In this document: piece by piece, positions 1 through 8,523 of the stretch
How the letters are laid out: each line of letters opens with the position of its first letter
Numbering within the stretch: position 1 is the first letter of the stretch
NCBI RefSeq assembly: GCF_000282195.1
Contig: NZ_AKJT01000022.1
Coordinates: forward strand, 62,001 to 126,000
Source: Pseudomonas sp. GM18
GTDB lineage: Bacteria > Pseudomonadota > Gammaproteobacteria > Pseudomonadales > Pseudomonadaceae
Reading direction: 5' to 3'
Length of the DNA stretch: 64,000 nucleotides
Program-made: the position numbers and the translations under genes
Notes under the pieces: generated by a model
What the model saw: only the letters and a program-made list of their open reading frames with translations
Told to the model about the DNA's origin: nothing
Database searches by the model: none

Positions 1-87
1 ATCAACCTGCATCAAATCCTCGCGGTGAAAACCCACCCCGATGGCAGCCATGAACTGCCATGGACCCGCGACGACATCTACAACTAG
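1..87 (+). CDS. C-terminal end of an unidentified protein (partial)
   Basis: The open frame enters from the left edge and gives 28 residues ending [12 protein letters not shown] before a TAG stop at 85-87. Too little remains to name a family. Its stop overlaps the stop of the convergent cardiolipin synthase gene: the four bases CTAG (84-87) supply TAG on both strands. The gene body lies outside the window. Confidence 0.6.
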   Translation: MNLHQILAVKTHPDGSHELPWTRDDIYN

Positions 88-1523
88 AGAATCGGCGAAA
101 TAAGCCGGGCGATCCGCATGCCGACCTGTTGCAGGCGGTGGGTCTCCCGGCTTTCTTCTTTGGCGATTTCGTGAGCCTGGGCGAAGTCGTTGTTGAGCAT
201 CTGCTCCACTTCGGCGGCAAACCCACTGTCGACCGTCAGCAACATCACTTCGAAATTCAGCCGGAACGAGCGGTTGTCCATGTTGGCACTGCCGATGGCG
301 CTGATCTCGTCGTCGATCAGCACCACTTTCTGATGCAGGAAGCCGGGTTGATAGCGGAACACACGCACCCCGGCGCGTACCGCTTCGAAGGCATAAAGGC
401 TGGATGCAGCGTAGACGATCCGGTGATCCGGCCGCGACGGCAACAGGATCCGTACATCCACACCGCGCAACACTGCCAGCCGCAGCGCAGCGAATACTGC
501 TTCGTCAGGGATGAAGTAAGGGCTGGTGATCCACACTCGCTCCGTCGCCGCATGGATGGCTTCGACGAAGAACAGCGAACAGGTTTCGTAGGAATCCGCC
601 GGGCCGCTGGCCAGTAATTGGCAGAGTACGCCGTCGTCCGGATAAACGTCTGGCAGGATCAACGGGGGCAGCGAACGGGCTGCCCAGAACCAGTCTTCGG
701 CGAAGGACTCCTGCATGCAGGCCACCACCGGCCCGCGCACTTGCACGTGGGTATCGCGCCAGGGCGCCAGGGGTGGTTTCTCGCCCATGTATTCGTCGCC
801 GACGTTATGCCCACCGACAAAACCGACAAGCCCGTCGACCACCACGATCTTGCGGTGGTTACGGAAATTCACCTGAAAGCGGTTGAGCCAGCCGCTGCGG
901 GTGGCGAAGGCTTTGACCTCGACGCCGGCATCACGCAACGGTTGCACATAGCCGTGGGGCAGGGAGTGGCTGCCGATGCGGTCGTAGAGCAAGTAAATCG
1001 CCACGCCCTCGGCGGCTTTCTTCGTCAACAGGGTGTGCAGGCGTTGGCCGAGGCGGTCATCGTGGATGATGAAAAACTGGATCAGCACCGCTTCACGGGC
1101 GTTGTTGATGGCGTCGAAGATTGCATCGAACGTGGCCGGGCCGTCGATCAACAAGCGCACATCGTTGTTTGCCAGGCATGGCATGCGCCCCAGCTTCGGC
1201 ATGGCCCGCAAAGACGCGTAAGCGCTGGAGGCCCGCGCCGCCAGTGCCTCTTCTACCCAGGGGCGCCAGTTCAGTTCGGAGATGGCCTTGCGCATTTCCT
1301 CGTTGGCTTGCCGTCGGGCCTTGATGTAACCATCGAAGGTGCTGCGGCCGAAGACCAGATAAGGGACAAGCGTGAGATAGGGAATGAACAGCAGCGATAG
1401 AGCCCAGGCAATCGAGCCCTGAGCGGTCCGAACGGTCAATACAGCATGGATGGCGGCGATCAAGCCCAGCGTGTGCAGCAGTGCGATCAGATAGCCGAAA
1501 ACATGCGGTCCGAAATAATCCAT
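84..1523 (-). CDS. cls: Cardiolipin synthase (phospholipase D superfamily)
   Basis: 479 aa, the usual length for bacterial ClsA. It condenses two phosphatidylglycerols into cardiolipin plus glycerol at the inner membrane. Two N-terminal hydrophobic segments (about residues 5-25 and 35-58) anchor it. Two HKD catalytic motifs are visible: HRKIVVVDG near residue 223 and HQKVVLIDD near residue 400, each followed by the typical G-(G/S)-x-N segment (GGHNVGDEY and [10 protein letters not shown]). ATG start; the nearest purine-rich sequence (AAGGAG) is about 13 bases upstream, so spacing is loose. It is monocistronic as far as can be seen. Confidence 0.96.
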   Translation of the reverse strand: MDYFGPHVFGYLIALLHTLGLIAAIHAVLTVRTAQGSIAWALSLLFIPYLTLVPYLVFGRSTFDGYIKARRQANEEMRKAISELNWRPWVEEALAARASSAYASLRAMPKLGRMPCLANNDVRLLIDGPATFDAIFDAINNAREAVLIQFFIIHDDRLGQRLHTLLTKKAAEGVAIYLLYDRIGSHSLPHGYVQPLRDAGVEVKAFATRSGWLNRFQVNFRNHRKIVVVDGLVGFVGGHNVGDEYMGEKPPLAPWRDTHVQVRGPVVACMQESFAEDWFWAARSLPPLILPDVYPDDGVLCQLLASGPADSYETCSLFFVEAIHAATERVWITSPYFIPDEAVFAALRLAVLRGVDVRILLPSRPDHRIVYAASSLYAFEAVRAGVRVFRYQPGFLHQKVVLIDDEISAIGSANMDNRSFRLNFEVMLLTVDSGFAAEVEQMLNNDFAQAHEIAKEESRETHRLQQVGMRIARLISPIL

Positions 1524-1656
1524 GGGGGCAGCCTTGCTCCTTGAAGATTCAATGCTTAACAGACCATGTTCCGGGCAGAATGTCGCTATTTAATTGGCCC
1601 ATGAACCGAAGCCCGTAGCCGACGTCTAACGGCCACCAATGATCAGGAGTTACTCG

Positions 1657-2178
1657 ATGAACGTTCGTCTGCTGGGCTTGGCCATGGCGTTTGGTTTGGC
1701 ACTTCCTGTGGCCGCTCAGGCACAGATGCTGCAACCGGGTTTGTGGGAATTGACCTCAAGCAACATGAAGGTCGATGACCAGAACATGCCCGATCTGCAA
1801 TTGATCCTGGGCCAGCTACAAAACCAGATCACCCCCCAACAGCGGGCCATGCTGGAGAAACAAGGCATCACCATGGGCGGCAAAGGGATTCGGGCGTGCC
1901 TGACGCCTGAACAGGTGAAGACTGACAACATTCCGCTGACGGACCCGCAATCGGGCTGCAGGCAGGAAATCACCGAGCGTACCGGTAACCAGTGGAAATT
2001 CCGCTTCAGCTGTCCGAAAGCCCAGGGCAGCGGAGTGGCCACTTTTATGAGTGATCGTGAGTTCACCACCAAGGTCAACGGCACTTTCAATGCCACTGGC
2101 ATTCAGCAGAAGGGTAGCCTCGATACCCGCGCTGTGTGGTTGGGCCAGGATTGCGGGACCGTGAAGCCAAGGGCCTAA
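1657..2178 (+). CDS. DUF3617 family periplasmic protein
   Basis: 173 aa from an ATG preceded by AGGAG at 1645-1649, a better start than the in-frame ATG six codons earlier, which has no Shine-Dalgarno sequence. A signal peptide (MNVRLLGLAMAFGLALPVAAQA) is clear. The mature protein begins with the MLQPGLWELT segment typical of DUF3617, where a short PGxWE motif opens the domain; Cys residues near RACLTPEQ, SGCRQ, FSCPKA and QDCGT could form two disulfides. Function is unknown in the family. A REP pair follows the stop directly. Confidence 0.8.
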   Translation: MNVRLLGLAMAFGLALPVAAQAQMLQPGLWELTSSNMKVDDQNMPDLQLILGQLQNQITPQQRAMLEKQGITMGGKGIRACLTPEQVKTDNIPLTDPQSGCRQEITERTGNQWKFRFSCPKAQGSGVATFMSDREFTTKVNGTFNATGIQQKGSLDTRAVWLGQDCGTVKPRA

Positions 2179-2179
2179 A

Positions 2180-2292
2180 AGCTTCACGGGCAAGTCGGAT
2201 CGCCGCACCGCTCGCTCCTACAGGGTATCAATGTCGTTTCGTGATCGTGCGAACGACCCAAATCCCGTAGGAGCGAGGCTTGCCCGCGAAGG
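2180..2292. repeat. Pair of inverted REP sequences (REPIN-like)
   Basis: Two copies of the Pseudomonas extragenic palindrome face each other: CGGGCAAGTCGG...CTCGCTCCTACAGG at about 2188-2224 and CCCGTAGGAGCGAGGCTTGC at about 2264-2283. They lie between the convergent DUF3617 and ThrRS-like genes. Such inverted pairs are mobilised in trans by RAYT transposases in fluorescent pseudomonads; no RAYT gene is in the window. Confidence 0.8.
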
Positions 2293-2299
2293 CGTCCGC

Positions 2300-3193
2300 T
2301 TAGTCACTTCGAATCTTCGGTGGACTCAACAATTCACACACCGCCTCAATCCCTTTCTCCCCGAAATCTTCCCCGCTGCCACTGCGCATGCTGACAAACC
2401 CACCGTCCTTTTCCTTCTCTCCGACCACCAACAGATACGGCACTTTCTGGCTGTGCTGGCGAATCTTGTGGCTGATTTTCTCGTGACGCAGGTCGGAGTT
2501 GGCGCGCAGTCCGCGACGGCGCAGCGCTTCGGTCACCGAGTGCGCATAATCGCTCTGACGCTCATCGATGTTCACGACCATCACCTGGGGCGACACTCGC
2601 CAGGTGTCCAGTTCCTGTTGGCTGGACCAGCACGTGCCATAGATTCGTTGCTGCAACGTGCCGCTGATGTGGTCCAGTGCGAAGGCCTGCAATACCTTGG
2701 TGGTGGGAACGTGCGGGCCTGCCGCGAAACCCTCGAAGTCCCCGAGGCGATAAAGCGATAGCCTTTCGGTTGGCGTTTGCTCCCTCCGGCGGATCGAATG
2801 GTTGGTCGCCGCCAGTGCACGCATACGCGCTTCGATCACTGGCAGCGCGGCCAGGGTTAAAGATCGCTGGAAAGCAAACTCATAAAAGAAACCGTCACCC
2901 AGCACCGATCCGGCCCGCAACTGCGCATTCGGATGCAACTGTTTGACGGCCATGGCCAGCATCAATGCGCAGGAACGGCGAAGGATCTCCAGACCGTCGG
3001 GCTCCTGGGACGTGACGATACTGACCCGGGCATCGCCCTCGATCAGGAATCCACAGTCCACCAGCACGCCGTCCACCCGACCCGCGATCGCCGCATTAGC
3101 CAGGCCGAGGCTGATACTCGCGGCAACCTCATACACGGACAGCGGCTGGTCGTATTCACGCAAGGAGCCGTCGGGCAGGGTGATGTGGATCAT
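2300..3193 (-). CDS. Threonyl-tRNA synthetase-like protein lacking the catalytic core
   Basis: 297 aa against about 640 for ThrRS. Residues 1-62 are a TGS domain closely like ThrRS (MIHITLPDGS, AGRVDGVLVD). Residues 65-198 are a shortened N2 editing-like domain ending QQRIYGTCW; residues 200-290 are the anticodon-binding domain (QVMVVNIDERQSDY, LRHEKISHKIRQ, VPYLLVVGEKE). The whole class II aminoacylation core, with its zinc ligands, is absent, and the junction is in frame at a domain boundary. In the editing domain the two HxxxH histidines are Leu77 and Met81 and the Cys of CRGPH is Ala157; only His161 stays. It cannot charge tRNA and probably cannot edit. It is the last gene of the Zur operon, 32 bases after the dihydroorotase. 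Full-length ThrRS paralogues are known in Zur regulons; the role of this form is unknown (tRNA or mRNA binding is inference). Confidence 0.85.
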   Translation of the reverse strand: MIHITLPDGSLREYDQPLSVYEVAASISLGLANAAIAGRVDGVLVDCGFLIEGDARVSIVTSQEPDGLEILRRSCALMLAMAVKQLHPNAQLRAGSVLGDGFFYEFAFQRSLTLAALPVIEARMRALAATNHSIRRREQTPTERLSLYRLGDFEGFAAGPHVPTTKVLQAFALDHISGTLQQRIYGTCWSSQQELDTWRVSPQVMVVNIDERQSDYAHSVTEALRRRGLRANSDLRHEKISHKIRQHSQKVPYLLVVGEKEKDGGFVSMRSGSGEDFGEKGIEAVCELLSPPKIRSD

Positions 3194-3225
3194 GGTCGGT
3201 GTTCTCGAAGGCTTCTAGACGTGCG

Positions 3226-4563
3226 TTAGCGCATGAACCGCAGGGGTAAACCCTGGCAGTTGTCATGTAGACGATTGGCATGCCAGGCAATTTGCCCCGA
3301 CACGACGGTGGTGCTGACGCTGTGTCGAAAGCGATGGCGGGCGAAGGGTGTCCAGCCGCATTGCGAGAGGATCGGCTGCGGGGAGACGGCAATGCCATCG
3401 GGTTCGGATTTGATCAACACCAGGTCGGCCCAATAGCCTTCGCGCAGGTAGCCGCGGTCTGGGATGGCAAACAGATCGGCGACCCGGTGACTGGTTTTGG
3501 CCACAAGGGTGGTGATCGGCAGGATCTCATCGGCCACCAGCTCCAACAGCGCGGGCAGGGCGTGTTGCACCAACGGCAAACCGGATGGCGCCTGGCTGTA
3601 GGGTCGCTGTTTTTCGGCCCAGGTGTGAGGCGCGTGATCGCTGCCGATCACGTCCAGTCGATTGCTCGACAGTGCTTTACGCAAGGCATCGCGATCGGCC
3701 TGGGTCTTGATCGCCGGGTTGCATTTGATCAGGTTGCCGAGGCTCGGGTAGTCGCGGTCGTCGAACAGCAAGTGGTGCAGACAGACCTCGGCAGTAATGC
3801 GTTTCTGTGCCAGCGGCTTGTCTTCGAACAGTGCCAGCTCACGGGCGGTGGTCAGGTGTAATACATGCAATCGAGTGCCGTGTCGTTTGGCCAGATCGAC
3901 GGCCATTGAGGAGGAACGAAAGCACGCTTCGGCATTGCGGATCAGCGGGTGAGCAGCGGGCGTAAGGTGCTCGCCGAACAGCTCTCGCAGGTTCGCCGCG
4001 TTGGCCTCAATGCTGGGCGTGTGTTCGCAGTGGGCCAGCAAAATAGTCGGCACCTCGGCGAACAGTCGCTCAAGAGTCCGCGGATCGTCCACCAGCATGT
4101 TGCCCGTGGAGGCGCCCATGAACACTTTGACCCCGGCCACTTCACAAGGATTGAGCGCGGCGACGGTATCGAGATTGTCGTTGCTCACGCCGAAATGAAA
4201 ACCGTAATTGGCCACCGAATGGGTTGCCGCTCGACGCTTCTTGTCAGCCAACGCGGCGAGGGTCAGGGTGGCAGGAGAGGTATTGGGCATGTCCATGAAA
4301 CTGGTGATGCCTCCGGCCACCGCCGCCCGGGATTCGGTATGGAAGCTGCCCTTGTCCGGTGCTCCGGGATCACGGAAATGCACTTGGTCATCGATCATGC
4401 CTGGCAGTAGCCATTGACCGTCGGCATCGATTTCCACGGCGGCTTTTTCGCCTTCGATGCTGCTGGCGATCTTGACGATGCGACCGTGGCTTACCAGCAA
4501 ATCGCCGTCAAATTCACGACCTTCATTCACCAACCGGGCGTTGCGAATCAGCACGCTGCTCAT
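3226..4563 (-). CDS. pyrC2: Dihydroorotase, zinc-starvation paralogue (PyrC2/PyrQ type)
   Basis: 445 aa, type I dihydroorotase of the amidohydrolase superfamily; closes carbamoyl-aspartate to dihydroorotate in pyrimidine synthesis. Visible metal-site landmarks are Lys146 in GVKVFMGAS (carbamylated lysine of the family), H178 in LLAHCEH, the LHVLHL histidine and the Asp of GSDHAPH near residue 305. The N-terminal HxH motif is unusual: DDQVHFR, so the first histidine is Gln60. The start lies two bases after the carbonic anhydrase stop, so it is translated within the Zur operon. Paralogues at this locus in Pseudomonas are regarded as back-ups for the zinc-dependent PyrC when zinc is short. Confidence 0.92.
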   Translation of the reverse strand: MSSVLIRNARLVNEGREFDGDLLVSHGRIVKIASSIEGEKAAVEIDADGQWLLPGMIDDQVHFRDPGAPDKGSFHTESRAAVAGGITSFMDMPNTSPATLTLAALADKKRRAATHSVANYGFHFGVSNDNLDTVAALNPCEVAGVKVFMGASTGNMLVDDPRTLERLFAEVPTILLAHCEHTPSIEANAANLRELFGEHLTPAAHPLIRNAEACFRSSSMAVDLAKRHGTRLHVLHLTTARELALFEDKPLAQKRITAEVCLHHLLFDDRDYPSLGNLIKCNPAIKTQADRDALRKALSSNRLDVIGSDHAPHTWAEKQRPYSQAPSGLPLVQHALPALLELVADEILPITTLVAKTSHRVADLFAIPDRGYLREGYWADLVLIKSEPDGIAVSPQPILSQCGWTPFARHRFRHSVSTTVVSGQIAWHANRLHDNCQGLPLRFMR

Positions 4564-4565
4564 GA

Positions 4566-5126
4566 TCAGAACTCGTTCTGCAGGGCTTTGTAGCCGCGGA
4601 CTAAATCAACGTTGGTGCGCGCCACGTCTTCGGAAAACTCCGAGGCGCTGACGCTGACGGGTGGGAACTGCGACAGGTCGGTGTTGGGGCCGATGCGTGT
4701 GGTGGAGGGCACGTAGAAGGCTTCAGGCAAGTCACGACCGTCGACCACCGAGTTGTGCCGCACCACGCAGCCGTCACCCACCGTGCAGTTGAACAGCACG
4801 CTGTTGAAACCGATGAACACACGATTGCCGACGGTGCAGGGGCCATGGACGATGGAGCGGTGGGCGATGGAGCTGAACTCGCCGATGGTCACCGCCGCGC
4901 CGGACTTGGAGTGGATCACCACGCCGTCCTGGATGTTCGAATTGGCGCCGATGGTGATTGCTTCCATCTCGCCCGAGTCGTCCACTTCATCGGCGCGAAT
5001 CACCGCGTAGGGACCGACGAAGACGTTCTCGCCGATCACCACTTTGCCGCAGATGATTGCGGTTTTATCCACGTACGCCGACTCCGCAATCAACGGCAGA
5101 TCACCTGAAGGATTCTTGCGGATCAT
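4566..5126 (-). CDS. Gamma-class carbonic anhydrase-like protein
   Basis: 186 aa left-handed beta-helix protein made of hexapeptide turns (IGENVFVGPYAVI, IGANSNIQDGVVI, VGNRVFIGFNSVL). The three histidines expected to hold the active-site metal are at His72 (VVIHSKSG), His89 and His94 (AHRSIVHG), with the five-residue spacing of the last pair seen in the archaeal Cam enzyme. It would interconvert CO2 and bicarbonate. ATGA overlap with the preceding binding-protein gene shows translational coupling. Gamma enzymes can use iron or cobalt, so it plausibly replaces a zinc beta-carbonic anhydrase during zinc starvation; that substitution is inference. Confidence 0.9.
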   Translation of the reverse strand: MIRKNPSGDLPLIAESAYVDKTAIICGKVVIGENVFVGPYAVIRADEVDDSGEMEAITIGANSNIQDGVVIHSKSGAAVTIGEFSSIAHRSIVHGPCTVGNRVFIGFNSVLFNCTVGDGCVVRHNSVVDGRDLPEAFYVPSTTRIGPNTDLSQFPPVSVSASEFSEDVARTNVDLVRGYKALQNEF

Positions 5127-5998
5127 GGCTTGCTCAACGCCTCGTACAAGGTGTTGAGGTTGTATTCGAACAGCCCGATGAAGGTGCTGGCCGGGCCGGT
5201 CGCCGCAAGGGCGTCGGAGTACAGCGTGCCGCCGATGTGCGCGCCGCTTTCATCGGCGATCTGCTTGAGCAGGCGCGTGTCCTTGATGTTTTCCATGAAC
5301 ACCGCTTTGACTTTGGCCTGACGGATCTGTGTGATCAGCGCAGCGACTTCGGCGGCCGAAGGTTCGCGTTCGGTGGACAGACCTTGAGGCGCCATGAAGT
5401 CGATGCCATAAGCCTGACCGAGATAGCCGAAGGCGTCATGGGAGGTCACGATCTTGCGATTACCCGGCGGCAGCGAACCGAGCTTGGCTTTAGCCTCGGC
5501 GAGCAAGGCGTAGATCTTTTTCAGATAGGCCTGGCTGTTGTGTTCGTAGTCGGGTTTGTTTGCAGGGTCGGCGGCGATCAGCGCTTTGGTGATGTTGCTG
5601 ATGTACAACTCGGTGTTCGCCAGGTTGTGCCAGGCGTGCGGGTCGGGAATGGTTTCGCCGTCTTCATCCAGCGAGCGCGGAATGACACCGTGGCTGGCAC
5701 TGATGACCGGGGCTTTGGTCTCGGTGCTGGTCACCAGGCGGTCCAGCCATGGCTCGAAACCCAGCCCGTTCTTGATGATAAGTCTGGCGTTGAGCAATGC
5801 CTTTGCATCGTCCGGCGTCGGCTCGTAGGTGTGGGCATCGGCGTCCGGGCCGACCATGTTGGTGATCTGAATATGGTCGCCGCCGACCTGACGGGTCATG
5901 TCGGCGAGGATGCTGAAGCTGGTGACCACCTGGAGTTTTTCCGCGGCAGACAGCGACATCGACAGCATCAGACTGAACAGCACGAGTAAAGCGCGCAT
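5123..5998 (-). CDS. Zinc/manganese ABC transporter, periplasmic binding protein
   Basis: 291 aa, cluster A-I solute-binding protein. The start at 5998 is supported by GAGGTG about ten bases upstream; a longer frame extends back but is only the shadow of the permease gene. Signal peptide residues 1-19 (MRALLVLFSLMLSMSLSAA). Metal ligands can be placed at His56 (DAHTYEP), His121 or His124 (DPHAWHN), His187 (SHDAF) and a C-terminal Asp (YSDAL). The His-rich loop of classical ZnuA is absent; the equivalent stretch is acidic (SLDEDGETIPDPH). It works with the permease and ATPase upstream in the operon. Zinc is likely from context, manganese possible. Confidence 0.9.
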   Translation of the reverse strand: MRALLVLFSLMLSMSLSAAEKLQVVTSFSILADMTRQVGGDHIQITNMVGPDADAHTYEPTPDDAKALLNARLIIKNGLGFEPWLDRLVTSTETKAPVISASHGVIPRSLDEDGETIPDPHAWHNLANTELYISNITKALIAADPANKPDYEHNSQAYLKKIYALLAEAKAKLGSLPPGNRKIVTSHDAFGYLGQAYGIDFMAPQGLSTEREPSAAEVAALITQIRQAKVKAVFMENIKDTRLLKQIADESGAHIGGTLYSDALAATGPASTFIGLFEYNLNTLYEALSKP

Positions 5999-6009
5999 CG
6001 GGTTACACC

Positions 6010-6876
6010 TCATTGGGATGTGAGCAAAGGCGGGCGGCGCAGCAAACCGTGTACCGGACCGAACACCACGGACAGCAGATACAAACCGCCAGCCACCAGC
6101 ACGATTGCCGGGCCGCTGGGCAGCGAGTAGTAGAACGACAGCAACAATCCGAGCCAGACCGAGAGGCTGCCGAGCAGCGCGGCGATGGCGATCAGCACCG
6201 GTAAGCGACGACTCCAGAAGCGAGAAGCCGCAGCCGGCAGCATCATCAAACCGACCACCATCAATGCGCCGATAGCCTGGAAACCGATCACCAGGTTCAG
6301 CACCACCAACGTCAGAAATACCCCGTGAGCCAGCGGCCCGAGGCGGCTGACGGTTTGCAGAAAGAGCGGGTCGAGGGTGTCCAGCAACAGCGGTTTGTAG
6401 ATGAGGGCCATGGCGATCAGGCTGAAGCCCGAGACCCAGAGCATGCCGGTCAAGGTCGGGCCATCGACCGCCAGCGCCGAACCGAACAACAGGTGCAACA
6501 GGTCCAGACGCTTGCCGGCAATGCCAAGGATCAGCACGCCGCTGGCCAGCGATATCGGGTAGATCGCGGCCAGGCTCGCGTCCTCCCGCAGGCCGGTGCG
6601 GCGGGTAATCCAGGCGGCCAGTCCGGCCATGCTCAGGCCGGCACCGAGGCCGCCGATGGTCAGCGCGGGCAGGCTCAACCCTGCGAACCAGAAGCCCAAT
6701 GCGGCGCCGGGCAAGATGCCGTGAGCCACCGCATCGCCGATCAGACTCATTCGCCGCAGGATCAGAAACACCCCAAGTGGCGCCGTGCTGCAGGCCAGAA
6801 CAAGGCCACCAAGCAGTGCCCGGCGCATGAACACGAATTCGTGAAACGGTTGCCAAAGGTGAGCAGCGGCAATCAT
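6010..6876 (-). CDS. Zinc/manganese ABC transporter, membrane permease
   Basis: 288 aa from the ATG that overlaps the ATPase stop by one base (TGATG). About eight hydrophobic segments and the ABC-3 family signature region are visible: RRMSLIGDAVAHGILPGAALGF in the first third and a typical GALMVVGLMMLPAA motif near residue 200. Its stop is 11 bases before the binding-protein start. Together these three genes form a complete importer distinct from the main ZnuABC system, which is not in the window. Confidence 0.93.
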   Translation of the reverse strand: MIAAAHLWQPFHEFVFMRRALLGGLVLACSTAPLGVFLILRRMSLIGDAVAHGILPGAALGFWFAGLSLPALTIGGLGAGLSMAGLAAWITRRTGLREDASLAAIYPISLASGVLILGIAGKRLDLLHLLFGSALAVDGPTLTGMLWVSGFSLIAMALIYKPLLLDTLDPLFLQTVSRLGPLAHGVFLTLVVLNLVIGFQAIGALMVVGLMMLPAAASRFWSRRLPVLIAIAALLGSLSVWLGLLLSFYYSLPSGPAIVLVAGGLYLLSVVFGPVHGLLRRPPLLTSQ

Positions 6877-7544
6877 CAAGCCACCTGCGTCTGAGGTTGT
6901 TGGCGAATCAGCTCGGTGCTGGGACCGAGGACGCAGCCGCTGCCTTTGATCAGTAGCGCTTGTGGAATGTGTTGGCGCACGGCGGCCAAGTCGTGACACA
7001 CCACGACCAGGGTTCGGCCGTCGGCATGCCAGGCGTGGATGTGTTTCCACAGCAGCGCCTGGCCGAGTTCGTCGAGTGCGGCGTGGGGTTCGTCGAGCAG
7101 CAGCAAGGGCGCTTCGGCGAGGCTCAGTCGGGCGAGCAGGGCACGCTGCAATTCTCCTCCGGATAGGGCCATCAACGGGCGATGCTCCAGACCGGTCAGG
7201 CACCAGTCTTCCAGCGCAGACTTGAGGCGCTGGCTGCGTATCTCTGGCGCTTGTTTGTTGCCCCAGAAACCGGCAGCCACTAACTCTTGCAGACTAATGG
7301 GGAACTGTCGGTCCAGGTGTTGTTGCTGAGGCAGGAACGAAAGGCCGCCCTTGCGTGGAACATCAATGACGACGTTGCCGGCCAGTGGCTTTTGCAGGCC
7401 GGCGATGACTTTCAGCAGGCTGCTTTTGCCCGATCCGTTGGCACCGATGACGGCGGTCAGACTTCCCTTGGGTAATTCGAAATCAACCGCTGGAGTGAGC
7501 GGCTGACCGGGTGCGCCCCAGCGCAAGGCTCGGCATCGGATCAT
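6876..7544 (-). CDS. Zinc/manganese ABC transporter, ATP-binding protein
   Basis: 222 aa, a normal size for a metal-importer ATPase. Walker A GANGSGKS (about residues 35-42), Q-loop FLPQQQHLD, signature LSGGELQRALLARL and Walker B LLLLDEPHAAL are all intact, followed by the switch histidine in VVVCHDL. Start overlaps the folE2 stop by four bases (ATGA). It energises the permease encoded next to it. Confidence 0.94.
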   Translation of the reverse strand: MIRCRALRWGAPGQPLTPAVDFELPKGSLTAVIGANGSGKSSLLKVIAGLQKPLAGNVVIDVPRKGGLSFLPQQQHLDRQFPISLQELVAAGFWGNKQAPEIRSQRLKSALEDWCLTGLEHRPLMALSGGELQRALLARLSLAEAPLLLLDEPHAALDELGQALLWKHIHAWHADGRTLVVVCHDLAAVRQHIPQALLIKGSGCVLGPSTELIRQQPQTQVA

Positions 7545-8449
7545 GCGGCCTCCCAGTTCCAGCGGCTTTCGGCGACAGCATCGTGGGCGTGAAGACTTTC
7601 GGCGTGGACGACTCGCACGTGAAAGGCGTTGATGCCCGGAGAGCGTTTCAGTGCCAGGTTCAGGCGTCGCGCGGCGTCTTCGCAGAACATCAGGTTCTGA
7701 CCATTGGCGAGGGCAAAAGCTTGTTCGTCGGCGCGTTTCACGGCGGTTTGCACAGCCGTGCCGAGAGCCGCTTCCGCGTCGTTGATCGCAGCGATCAGCG
7801 GCAGGTCATCCAGATAGTCATCCAGACGCAGCTGCAATTGCGCATTGCTGCGTTGGCTATGCGGCGTCGCGACGATGCCTTTCGTGGAGCCGAGCCAAGC
7901 CAGAACGTCTGCGTGTTGCAATGGTTGATTGGCGAAGTCATCAACGAATTGCTGCTGAATCAACTGCCTCGAAAGGGCTGCTGAGCAAGGACAGGTTGAG
8001 GAGTAAGGCACGTCGATTTTTAGTTCCACGTGGAACATCGCGTTTTTCAGACTCGCTTCGACGCTCACCGGATAGGTTTTCCAACCGGCCAGTGGACTGA
8101 CGAGCGCGGGTCTTTTGAGCAGTAGATCGGTATGAATTTTTAGGTAAGCGTTGTGGGAAAGTCCTTCATGAGTCTCAAGAAAACTCCGCAAGACTCGCCG
8201 CAACAACGCGGGTGAGAGGTTTTCCTGCTCAAGCATTTCCAGCGCCAGATACAGCCGCGACATATGGATACCGCGTGCCTCTCCATCGTCGAGGCTAACG
8301 CCAGCGTCTGCCTTTGCACTCAGTCGCTGGCCATCGAACAAAACAGGAAGAGCAATGCCGCACATGCCCACCCAATCGAGTGGCAGGGCTTGGCGTGAGG
8401 CCTGCGCGGCGATATCCGGCAGAGTCAGCGCATTCATGAGCAGGTCCAT
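7541..8449 (-). CDS. folE2: GTP cyclohydrolase FolE2 (type IB)
   Basis: 302 aa. Converts GTP to 7,8-dihydroneopterin triphosphate, first step of folate synthesis. It is the COG1469 enzyme, unrelated in sequence to zinc-dependent FolE and able to use Mn or Fe. The active-site Cys lies in STCPCSAALS (Cys153/Cys155), with the TPHSQRSNAQL segment following. The start could be ATG 8449 or ATG 8437 (MNALTLPD); neither has a strong Shine-Dalgarno sequence. First gene of the leftward operon; the Zur operator ends 20 bases before the first ATG, so Zur would block its promoter when zinc is plentiful. Confidence 0.96.
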   Translation of the reverse strand: MDLLMNALTLPDIAAQASRQALPLDWVGMCGIALPVLFDGQRLSAKADAGVSLDDGEARGIHMSRLYLALEMLEQENLSPALLRRVLRSFLETHEGLSHNAYLKIHTDLLLKRPALVSPLAGWKTYPVSVEASLKNAMFHVELKIDVPYSSTCPCSAALSRQLIQQQFVDDFANQPLQHADVLAWLGSTKGIVATPHSQRSNAQLQLRLDDYLDDLPLIAAINDAEAALGTAVQTAVKRADEQAFALANGQNLMFCEDAARRLNLALKRSPGINAFHVRVVHAESLHAHDAVAESRWNWEAA

Positions 8450-8468
8450 CGTGGGAGTTGATTTGACA

Positions 8469-8483
8469 TGTTATATTATAACA
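8469..8483. promoter_or_regulatory. Zur operator between folE2 operon and amidase
   Basis: TGTTATATTATAACA is a perfect 7-1-7 palindrome matching the gamma-proteobacterial Zur box core TGTTATA-N-TATAACA. It lies in the 74-base gap between the divergent folE2 and amidase starts, so one repressor site should control both directions. Confidence 0.93.
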
Positions 8484-8523
8484 ATCAAATCGACGATGCC
8501 TTTTTCGTGAACGAGCTTTCATC

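Noticed and set aside
2300..3193. Treating the ThrRS-like gene as a frameshifted pseudogene
   Set aside because: The frame is open throughout, the gap falls at a domain boundary, and both remaining ends are well conserved; no broken core fragment lies nearby.
5123..6856. A fused 577-residue protein ending in the metal-binding protein
   Set aside because: The first half is the out-of-frame reading of the permease gene and is Arg/Pro-rich; the signal peptide and ribosome binding site at 5998 fix the real start.
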